Below, one piece after another: positions 54,348 to 64,000 of a DNA stretch of 64,000 nt. The stretch comes from Rhipicephalus microplus. Lineage: Eukaryota; Arthropoda; Arachnida; Ixodida; Ixodidae. Position numbers and translations under genes: made by a program. Location of the stretch: NCBI RefSeq assembly GCF_043290135.1, contig NC_134702.1:91859819-91923818 (forward strand). Reading direction: 5' to 3'. Below the pieces are notes generated by a model. It saw nothing but the letters and a program-made list of their open reading frames with translations. It had not been told where the DNA came from and did no database searches. Positions within the stretch are counted from its first letter, which is position 1, and each line of letters opens with the position of its first letter.

Positions 54348-54524
54348 TCGCTAAGAAATGCTTCGCATTTAAAACAGGTAATTGTGACGGCCCAAAGCAC
54401 GACTGCCTCGCACAGCGTAGCACCTCAGGGTGGGCACAAGGTTTGTGCCTACAACGCCATGCAGCCACCGCCAGAGACGAGGTGGCTATCAAACGCTCGA
54501 AGCATTCAGTTTCCGGATATATTT

Positions 54525-54542
54525 TAGGAAACTCTATGGCTG
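54525..54542. mobile_element. Solo terminus of the MITE family
   Basis: ttttaggaaactctatgg equals the right end of the elements at 7376 and 30503. The matching left end is absent. Confidence 0.5.
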
Positions 54543-54669
54543 GAAGCGTTCACGTAGTTCATGTTGCCAAGCTCGCATCAGGGGAGACGGCGTTCCGGCG
54601 CGCAAGGCGATGCGTAACTTCGCTGCAGTATCGGCCAGCTCCTTCTAGAACTCTCGCCGCGGGCTTATA

Positions 54670-57362
54670 AAGCGCTAGAAACGTATGAAACGCCTCAACC
54701 GCAACGCCTCAAGCAAAGCCTTCGCTCTCGCATTGAGGCGCTCACTGCAGAGGCTGCTGCATGCTGTGAGCAGCTTGCTGATTCAAATCGGGCTGACACC
54801 TGCATGAAGGCGGCGAACCAAATGAGCTCTAAGGGCACCTGGCGGCTATTTCGTAGCCTTCTGGATCCCTTCAGCACTCGGGCAGAAACGCAACGCCAGC
54901 TCCGCCGTGCTCTGCATGCCTATCAGGGCACTACAGATCAACTCACGCGAGAATTGTGCGACCGATACATATGTCGCGCAACTGACCCCATAGGCCCAGA
55001 ATATACGTATTCCGGCACCCCTAACGCCGAGCTCGGTGCGCCATACACGTTTTCAGTTTACGGGCTGCACTAGTGAAAATGCGACGGCCTGGGCGGGATG
55101 GCATCACAGTGTCACTTCTGGCTAACCTTCCTGACTAGGCACACCGCTCGCTACTCCACCTGATAAGCTTGATAAGGGATGGCTCCCCGCTCCCATCGGA
55201 ATGGACGACATCATTCTTCACATTCATACCTAAATCGGGCGAACCGGTCAGCATCGAGGCACTGAGACCAGTCTCACCAACCTCCTGGGCCGGAAAGCTT
55301 ATGAAAACCATGGTTCGCAAACGCCTTTCTACATGTCTACCTGGAGGCTAGGGGGACCTTTGCTGACACGATGTTTGGCTTTCGCCCAGATCTCTCGGTG
55401 CAGCTCCAGCTTCAACACAACATCATAAAACCGACCACTATGCGCTGTAACGATAAAACCGTGCTCGCACTACGTAGATCTTAGAGCAGCGTCAAATACA
55501 ATAGTATTCTTTCTAGCCTCTCTACCACAAACTGCGGCCAGAAGAGTTTCAATTACATTTGAGCCTTATATCTCATCGCGCCGCTTTCATCCGCCTCAAT
55601 TCTATCGAACATGGCCCTCACCTATTAGGAACACGGGGTACACCCCAAGGTGCTGTCCTGTCACCCCTACTCTTTACATTGGCCATGAGAAACCTCCCCT
55701 CTCTTCTGTGCGAGGTTGAGAGAATACACCATGCACTATGTGCCGACGATATAACAATTTGGACCAACAGCTGCTCCCCAGCACAAATCGAAGAGCGCCT
55801 ACAAAAGGCTGCTCTTCTGGTGAACGCACTGCTTCGTGTGGCCTAGAGTGCTCTCCAGCTAAATCGGCTATTCTCTCGGTATCCGACTTACCTCCATCCC
55901 AGATTTTGCTTCCGTCTGGTACTGTTCCATCAGTCGACAAAATTCGAGTTCTTTGGCTCCACATCACTTCATCTTTGGATCCCACGGACACAATAGCAAG
56001 CCTCCGACGCACCAGCGAACAGGTGAGCCGTATGATACGGCGGGTATCTACCAAGCGCGGCGGCCTCCATGAGACCCAGTCCATGCGGTTGGCCGATGCG
56101 TTTGGGACCAGTCGCGCCCTTTACGCCTCACCTTACCTTCGCCTGCGTCATCACCACGAGCACCAGCTGGACGTTTTCCTTCGTTCAGTATACAAACGGG
56201 CACTCGACCTTCCCATTGCCACCTCCAACAGCCGATTCGCAGCACAGGGGTTACATAACTGCTTTGCAGAGCTGCGGGAAGCTCATCGTGTTAGCCAAAT
56301 TAATCGTCTGTCGCAGACGCCCTCAGGGCAACGTCTACTACATAGACTTGGCCTCAATGCGATCTCCGATCAAGACACTCTGACGCCCATACCGATCGCA
56401 AAATCTATAGGTGGAACCACTACCCCACAACATGAACCCCGAACTACATCCCAGCCGCGGACTAGCACTTCCCGTAGCCCTTCAGGCGCGACAATCCGAC
56501 CGCCCTGGCGTTTTCTACGTAGACGTCTCGGGCCCCTCCCCCTCAGGTCACTTCGCGGCCGCCGTGATCAGAGAGGGAAAACATGTTGATGGCCTCTCCT
56601 TTAGAGCCAACACTGTGACGCAAGCTGAGGAGGTTGCCATTGCTTTGGTCGCCTCGCCTCTCACCTCACGCATCATCCTGACGAACTCGCGCTCAGCCTG
56701 TTCCCAATACCTTCAGGGTTCCATCGCCCCGCTGGCAGCCGACTTACTTCGGGCAGCCTCTTGGCGCTTTAACCCTCACCCCATTCTATGGGGTGAGTAT
56801 GGACCCCAGGCCACTCGGGCCTGCCCGGCAACAAGGCGGCGAACGCCGCTGCCCCCGATTCTCTCATCCGGGCCGTCGCCCCTCCATGTCACGAGTCGGA
56901 ATTTGGCAATACGAATCTGACGCGCTTTCGCGAAATTCTCTCCTATTACCGGGATTCGCGCCGCCTGTACCCAGACCCCGCAAGGGGTCTGGAGAAAGCA
57001 GACGAGCGAATACTACGCCACCTCCAGACGAACACCTTTATCAGTCCGGCGGTCGCCAGGCACTTTTTGCCGGAAATCAATGGCACCTCCTCGACCTTCC
57101 AGGTCCTGGCCAACACCTACCATGTCGTCGCATCGTGCCCTACTAACCCCCTTCCTTTTTCACCCCCTTTCCCGATCCCAACTATGGAGTACCTGCTCGG
57201 CTGCTCGACCTAGGATGCTCAACGCTCCTCGGTGTGGCGTGCTCGAGCAGTGGTCAACTCCATTGGCATCCCGTAATAGGGCCTTGCCACTCAATCATGC
57301 AATATGCCGCAACTCTCTGGTACATTTTCTGTAATAAAATGTTTCTACCACCACCACCACCA
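54670..57362 (+). mobile_element. RNase H-bearing I-like LINE, ORF2 minus endonuclease, broken
   Basis: The order is normal: pre-RT linker (54700-55060, KAANQMSSKGTWRLFRSLL), RT start (DGITVSLLANLPD), RT block with WTTSFFTFIPKSGEPVSIEA (55195-55330), the TPQGAVLSPLLF motif (55640-55674), active-site ADD (55742-55750, family YADD, here CADD), connection region (55850-56400), RNase H (56500-56900: FYVDVSG, QAEEVAIAL, ILTNSRSA) and the tail (LEKADERILRHLQTNTF near 56990). The tail ends in (ACC)n at 57345-57362. At least two in-frame stops (55136, 55349) and several frameshifts. It is inserted into the LINE at 57363-59690. Confidence 0.85.
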
Positions 57363-58370
57363 GCAGCTCCTCAGAAACGCGACGATGAAGTGAATGCCCT
57401 TCAACTGAGGAGTGCAGGCACCACTGCGTTTTAAGCGCATCCCTATCAAATGAATCAGACGCAGCGAGTGACACCCGTGTTGCACGGGACAAATTTGACC
57501 GAGAGCACGCGTCCTGGAGGACGCGAACACCAAGACATCATGGTTTCTCCGAAAAATAAAACAGAATTACGAGATCTAAAAGAATCGGACGATGGTCAGA
57601 GATGTACACAGGCGAAGGTGGGATGGACGGAACGCGTAAGTCGGGGACAAACGTCTCTAAAGCATGTGGAATATAAGCCCGGGCCGGTCGAGTCTTCTGG
57701 AGGATGGTCCGCGGCTACATGTTCAAACAAAAGTATTCCCGTGCATGACACCAGGTGCATCCAGCAATGAAAAATGCTGGACAAGGCGTCGCAGCTCACG
57801 TTAATTCCAAGCAGACCGACCCCAGCCAGGACCTTGTACATCGCTTCGCGAATTTATCACACAGTTGAAGTCTCCAATTAGAATTACGTGACGACCATCT
57901 AGAAAAAAAAACATGCAAATTTCGAAAAAATTCAATAGGCTGTCCGGCTTGTGCAGACGCATACACACAGATTATCCTCATTCGAGAAGAAAAGTAGGTA
58001 CAATTCAGAGCCGAATTTTACCGACGCCGTCATAAACAACATAGTGACCTCTCAATAAAGCCCGATTAAATATAATAATGCCTACTCCCGTAAAACGAGT
58101 TGTAGCGAAAAAGAAATAGCTACCTAGGTTAAACTTTTGTTTAATAGCCCTAACGTCGGATAGCGAAAAGAAATTACTTTCCTACGGCACAAAGCATCAC
58201 AATTTGCAGCACGGGCTACACTAATCACCTCGGCCTGTTTACCGGACTGCGAAAACTTTTTACGTTGAAGGAAATAATGTTCAATGAGGTAGCCATCATA
58301 AAGCTAAATACTAACTTGGATACTAGACGGTGCACAGTTCTGACAGACACGGGAGCGAGTGCCCCGCAAG
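57363..58370 (-). pseudogene. LINE ORF2 endonuclease, broken (same family as 12010)
   Basis: From 58300 down: IISFNVKSFRSP (APE N-terminus), MRIICVYASAQAGQPIEFF, GRHVILIGDFNCVIN with an intact GDFN, DVQGPGWGRSAWN, then a decayed SDHRP near 57585 and a linker (SFDRDALKTQ). Frames shift several times. It ends at the (ACC)n tail of the plus-strand LINE, so the RT portion was displaced or lost. Confidence 0.78.
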
Positions 58371-58378
58371 CGGCTCAT

Positions 58379-59681
58379 TCACTTTTTACGACCAGGTGAC
58401 CCTCCAGAAACAGAGGGCATCCGGGGCCGCGTCGAAGTCCGCAGGGGACTTCTGTCTCTGCTGGGGGCCTCCGAGTCACTGCTGGATATTCGGTGGCGCT
58501 TGGTGCCAAAGCTCTTGAGCGAAGTTGGTACAAACGTGTCCAGACTGTCCCGGCTGATATCGCTTGGAGTACTCTCGTCGTCTATCTGCAGGGCCATGTC
58601 ACTCATAGTGCTGTTTGAGTCCTCGTTGCTGAAAACCTCGTCCCCTTGGGACAAAGTCTTAAGAGACTTTGATGATAGGAGGAGTAACAGAAGACTGGGC
58701 CGCCATGGGGTGATCATCAGATATCGCGTCCCTATCTGCGACGCATTCACCAAGAGGCACCTCCTCTGGCGAGGGCTCGACCAGTGGTCCTGTGGGAATC
58801 ACCACTGGTCGCGGGCCACTGGATGAATCATCTGCACCTTGAGGGGCTGCGTCGTCCGGGCTGGCTGGAGACACTGCGGACGTTTGGTGTGGCGTCTGGT
58901 GTGGCGTCACAATCTAGCCAACTTCGTCCTGACAAATATCCGGGCCTGGCGTCGATGATACGACGTCTTTGTTCTTAAATTGTGTTCTTGGTTGAAGTGG
59001 CGGATAATTTTTGGACGCCGCCTCGGAATACGACGGCCTGATGGTGCAGGCGGCGGTGGCATGCGGGTCACCACCACGGCGACATGGCAGCGAGCAGCCC
59101 TTCTCGTCGTGGCCATAAATGCCGCACTTTTCACAAAACGGAGCTATGCAGTTTATGCGGAAGTGCCCAATGTCTCCACATCGTCGGCACACTCGCTGGG
59201 TCCCTTTATAGTCACAGGTCACTCAATGGCCTGCGACCTTGAGGTAGTTGGGCACCGACGCCGATGTCTTCATTTCCTTCCGGACGAATCGCGTCCCAGT
59301 GGTCACGGTTGGGCGCGACCCCATGAGTCCTCTGCTGATGTGCAGCACCTTCCCGTAGAGAGACAATGCTTGCGCGAGGACCTCATCGGGGACGCGGAAC
59401 GGCAGAAACAGAACGGTGACTTGAGTGACTTGGGGTCCCAAGGGCACGGCAGCAACGCACTCTCCTCGGATTATCAGGTGTGACACGTCGACGATTTGAG
59501 CCAGAGCGGCTTCACTGTTAACGGTGACTCGGTAATTCCAGCCTCCAAAGTGCTACACGCAGTAGACCTCTTCGATTCCTGCTATTGAAGATGTTGCGTC
59601 AGCGACGTCTTCGGGAATAGTTCCCTCGGGGATGACTACCTCGAAGGCTAGCGCCTTCGTCTGGGGCTGGCTTGTTGCCAT
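58379..59681 (-). pseudogene. LINE ORF1 (gag-like, zinc knuckles), second copy
   Basis: ATG at 59681 opens MATSQPQTKALAFEVVIPEG; zinc knuckles at 59180-59050 read CRRCGDIGHFRINC, CEKCGIYGHDEKGC and CRRGGDPHATAAC (one Cys lost). The C-terminus ends SGGSPGRKK and a stop at 58379. A stop after EEVYCV, a TGA at 59223-59225 (copy 1 has CGT) and a frameshift near 58914 inactivate it. It aligns over its whole length with 10708-12004, so each copy dates the mutations in the other. Confidence 0.85.
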
Positions 59682-59749
59682 GACGGGCGTCCGCCAGCCG
59701 AGGAATGCCCTGAGAAGCTAGCGAAGATGACGAACCAACAGGGGGAGGG

Positions 59750-59820
59750 GGGATTAAAAATGTTTAACAATATTGAGTACTTGGTACTTAACTATGGGAA
59801 AGCAGTAAGCCGTAGCCAAA
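59750..59820 (-). repeat. Single hairpin minisatellite unit
   Basis: aatattgagtacttggtact, taactatgggaaagcagtaa and gccgtag: one F-orientation unit about 60 bp upstream of the LINE ORF1 start. Confidence 0.7.
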
Positions 59821-60123
59821 TAAAGATGACGAAGCAACACGAGCATCCCAGGCACACTTACAGTAGGTTGTGCCAGCGAAAACACCCAAGTCTTAGACTT
59901 TTACCTTGTCGAACCTCTACAAGCAGCCAGGCAATAGGTGGACATTTTGATTACCTGCTCATATAAAACTTGTGTGAAAAATGTGTAGCTTGACACATGC
60001 CTCATTAAAGCCATGAACCGCAGGGAGCCTTTAAAAAGTAATGTGGTATAAATACGATACAATATCACTTAAATGGTATCAAATACCATATGGTCATATG
60101 ACAAGAACAGAAAAACGCAAGCA
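59821..60123. other. Anonymous DNA
   Basis: Nothing recognised. Confidence 0.35.
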
Positions 60124-61423
<1,300 letters not shown>

Positions 61424-61945
61424 CGCAGGTGATCGAGTGAATGCTCCAAGGATCGCACAGTTCTCGCAGAGGATGGAACTGGCTATTTGACCGGACTTGG
61501 AATAATGAGGCACCTCAGTGTTCAAGCTGATTTTGAAGTCGTCAAACGTTTAAGGTGCACTGAGTACATGGCCAGTCGCATGACTGGGATGGAAAGCTAA
61601 ATGACGAAATAATTATTCGGAAGCGCACACTTTTTGTTTTACTTATGCACTCTTCAGCCCAACTGCTAGAAAAAACTTGAGAGCAACATTGTTCAAGAGT
61701 AACTTCAATCGCATCGACTTGCTAACCATTCCACATCACGTGCGCCCGCTATCAGATAGGACTCATAAGAAATAGCTTTCGAGAGTTTTGATATTTATTT
61801 GCGTAGATTTGGATTCCAATGAGACAGGGACGATGGGGTGTATGTGATTCTGCTTTCCAGTCTTGAAACCACAACTGCATGCCTGGTTCATCGGTAGTTT
61901 ATACGGTGTAGTATCAAGCATACGAGCTACTATCAGTAAAACAGG
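61424..61945. other. Anonymous DNA
   Basis: Nothing recognised. Confidence 0.35.
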
Positions 61946-62345
61946 TTACACTGACGGTTGCGCCGAGAAAAAAGAATACATAATTTCCTCTTCAATGTAA
62001 TACTGAACTTTTGAAGATGATATGGTATCTCTTCTTAAGTTCGAACGTGACCATCTGATGAGCAATGGTTTGTAGGCTATGAAAAGGTCATCTTCAACGA
62101 GCGACCTTTCCCTGATAACGCGAATCGTACGAATCATGCGATAGGGGGAGTCCGACATCTAAGGTTCTCAGAAAGGGCTTACTTCTGTATATGTGTACAC
62201 GGACGTGAGTACGTTTCGAGGATATATTATATCGCGAATTGCGGTAGAATTCTGTAGCCACTCAATGAACTTCGCGAAGGCCACCGAGTTTCCCATTTCA
62301 ACAGCTTTCTCAAATATGGCATAGCTCTGTGGTACATCTAAGAAA
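61946..62345 (-). pseudogene. Unrecognised coding-like segment, possible exon
   Basis: One minus frame is coding-like over about 130 codons: PQSYAIFEKAVEMGNSVAFA, KFIEWLQNSTAIRDIIYPRN, then TSVYTYTE; a TGA and a TAG eight codons apart; and further RSLVEDDLFIAYKPLLIRWS to a stop at 61946. The part 62183-62337 is bounded by a good acceptor (tatctttcttag) and donor (gtaagc) and keeps phase. The two stops lie in a 24-bp gtaagc...cttag stretch, too short for a normal intron. It could be an exon with retained sequence downstream, or a pseudogene. I do not recognise the family. Confidence 0.35.
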
Positions 62346-62366
62346 GATATTTGGAATCTGAATTAA

Positions 62367-62429
62367 TGATTGATTTGTGGGCTTTAACGTCCCAAAACCA
62401 CCATATGATTATGAAAGACGCATTAGAAA
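62367..62429 (-). mobile_element. Ruka SINE, strongly 5'-truncated
   Basis: Only the 3' end remains: tgattgatttgtgggcttta, acgtcccaaaaccaccatat. It is flanked by ctgaattaa at 62358-62366 and 62430-62438, a 9-bp target duplication. Confidence 0.88.
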
Positions 62430-62438
62430 CTGAATTAA

Positions 62439-64000
62439 AGGTTCTGCAACTTCGGGGAGCCCAGTGGTGGGCGCAACGTCTAGAATATTCACTTGACTGG
62501 GCTGCTCGTAAGTGTCTTTATAGACGCAGCAAATTCAAACAGATTCATACCTACATACACGTTCACAGGTATCATAAAGGACTTACCGCGCATTTCGCAG
62601 CTACACACGCCAATACACGCGCCACTAACCTCACATTTATTATAAGAACGCTCAAGCAGTGGCAAGCTATGATGCTTGACGTGGGCCAAGAGGTCTGATT
62701 CTAGCCAACCCGGCTTGCTGAGATCTCCATCAAGACGCTAGGTCTGGCCGCATCCTGAGAAGGGGGCTCCGGTCTGGTTGGACTACCGTGTTCTGCTTCC
62801 CTTGAAGCAAGAACGCATAATGAAGTCTCGTCTCTTTCTATTTGCATCTTCAACATATACGCGCAAAACTTGCTGAAGCGTGGCACATTGTCTCACATCA
62901 GTAAGAGATGTTCCACAGCAAAGAGATATTAAATGGCTAGTGGACGAGCAAAATAGCTAGCATTCCTTAAATCATACGCATTTTAAGTAACTGCGGTTCA
63001 CCTTGCGGTATCGTCGCGTGGAGAAATAACGGCTACGTTGTTATGGCGACTGGTATGCCGCCTACGCAGATTAAATTAACCATCATTGCCCACTTTTTCA
63101 TTCAAGCATACCTGTTGTTCGAATGAAACCAGCCCTGAATAAACATGCCTACAGATGTGAGAGAGCTTGAAGTTTTCCTGCAAAAAGACTCGCATAGAAT
63201 TTTTTTGTACCGTTCACTCACCAGCACTGTAGCTCTACAGTCTCCAGCTTTTTTCGAATACTGACCTGCATATTCTGCTAAATAGGGTTAATGCAGACGC
63301 CACTGTCGCCAAAGGTAGAAAGAATGAGTTTTATTGCGCAGAGCGTACAACGCAGTGGTGTAATCGCACTTATTATGAAGCACCCTTGGGATTTTTAAAA
63401 ACCACAGAACGTCAATTTCACGTTGAAATAAATTATGCGAAACTGTAAATTTGCTGAGGCAGTTATTCGATATCGTTCAAAGACACGGTAGCTCGCTCTG
63501 TATCGAAGACGGTAGATGAGCAAAAAAAAAAAAAAAAAACACGAGTGCTCCCAGTTCTTTCAGCGTATAAGAATTACCAACTACAGCTCTCCTCCACAAG
63601 TTTACAGTCTTTCTGCGTCACTTCCACGGAGCTCTAAGCCGGTTTCCCATCGTAGCGTGGCATCTCTATAGAGAGGCCATTGCTCTTCTCGAGAGAGCGG
63701 TCGCCAAACCTCACACGATCATCTGGCTTCGTCCTCGCATGAGGGAAATCAACGGCGCTTCCGAAAACCTCAACGAATTTGCCCGCAATTCTGCATGATG
63801 ACTCGAAAACCGTGCGGCCACAAGGCAAGATGCTGGGGTTCTAGATGGTGGGGCTCGCATGCACTGTTAGCACTCGCTAATCAAACCATCCCGCCCATAT
63901 GGTATACACAAGCTATTCCCTTTCCGCATAGTAAACTAACTTCCTCACAGGGAGTAAATTACTAAGTTAGCACACCTAGGCATAAATTATAACATAATAC
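62439..64000. other. Anonymous DNA
   Basis: An open plus frame runs to 62698 (WWAQRLEYSLDWAARKCLY) without known motif. An A run lies at 63521-63539. A minus frame at 63634-63828 is not recognised. No repeat shared with the rest of the window was noticed. Confidence 0.4.

Larger units (their letters stand above)
52104..54374 (-). mobile_element. HINE-A element with SINE and Penelope-like insertions
   Basis: Left (3') end: aaaaattggtagatcccacg, tacagtgggaatc and gatatgcgaa. Right (5') end: cgctcaaagtagctgaagtt, tcgctaagaaat, interrupted by a 499-bp insert, then gcttcgcatttaaaac. The interior carries the family's 170-190-bp repeats, the GC-rich module (52750-53143) and a (GGAT)n/(GGAC)n tract. 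Without inserts it is about 1.5 kb and colinear with 5221-6862. Confidence 0.8.

Noticed and set aside
63634..63828. 64-codon minus ORF at the right edge
   Set aside because: No recognised motif, splice context or repeat; left as anonymous.

Overview
The window is nuclear DNA from a metastriate (hard) tick, most likely Rhipicephalus or a close relative. The main evidence is at least six clear copies of the tRNA-derived tick SINE known as Ruka, with a conserved body ending in (CAAT)n and flanked by target-site duplications. Tick-type LINE and Gypsy fragments and GT/AG-spliced exons support a eukaryotic source. There is no operon structure, bacterial gene, rRNA or CRISPR array.

One host gene is clearly visible, on the minus strand. 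Exon 1 (40272-40506) encodes an N-terminus with an eh1-like motif. Exon 2 (27106-27436) ends in the first 23 residues of a T-box domain of the Tbx1/Tbx10 (Drosophila org-1) type. The two exons agree in splice phase and are separated by a 12.8-kb intron full of transposons. The rest of the T-box was not found in 1-27105, so intron 2 probably runs past the left edge. A 51-residue exon-like piece at 62183-62337 (minus) and a small membrane ORF at 14510-14677 are weaker candidates.

Most of the rest is layered mobile DNA. (1) Two families of short non-autonomous elements, here HINE-A and HINE-B, have subterminal inverted repeats, a hairpin near one end, T-rich termini and usually an internal (GTCY)n or (TATC)n microsatellite. 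This is the architecture of Helentron-derived elements (DINE-1/mini-me/HINE). They explain most of the long tetranucleotide tracts. (2) Ruka SINEs, seven with readable target duplications. (3) LINEs: a gag-like ORF1 plus endonuclease family (10700-12690 continued at 15036-15290; 57363-59690 minus; 25045-25400), an RNase H-bearing I-like family (54670-57362, 17270-19590 minus, 29530-31400 and several tails), and CR1/Jockey-like pieces. (4) A 1,163-bp solo Gypsy-type LTR with a 5-bp target duplication, and a Gypsy integrase C-terminus. (5) DNA transposons: a PIF/Harbinger-like element (20431-23246) with a transposase relic, TIR elements at 7376-8458 and 30503-30949, and a TIR element that splits an endonuclease gene (12702-15035). 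(6) Two Penelope-like terminal inverted repeat structures (53849-54347, 49951-50138). (7) A dispersed minisatellite family whose unit contains the palindrome GAGTAC-TTG-GTACTC.

Layout: 1-9.0 kb HINE-A, degenerate SINEs and a TIR element; 9.0-20.3 kb LINEs nested with HINE-A and a TIR element; 20.4-23.2 kb Harbinger; 24.2-27.0 kb HINE-B and a LINE endonuclease piece; 27.1-40.5 kb T-box gene and its transposon-filled intron; 40.5-41.1 kb CpG-rich 5' region; 42.5-49.6 kb Gypsy integrase, HINE-B and tandem repeats; 50-54.4 kb hairpin array and a HINE-A carrying both a SINE and a Penelope-like insert; 54.7-59.7 kb one LINE inserted into another; 60.1-61.4 kb HINE-A with a 320-bp microsatellite; the last 2.5 kb is mostly anonymous. 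All LINE, Gypsy and transposase reading frames seen are broken, so no autonomous element looks active here.
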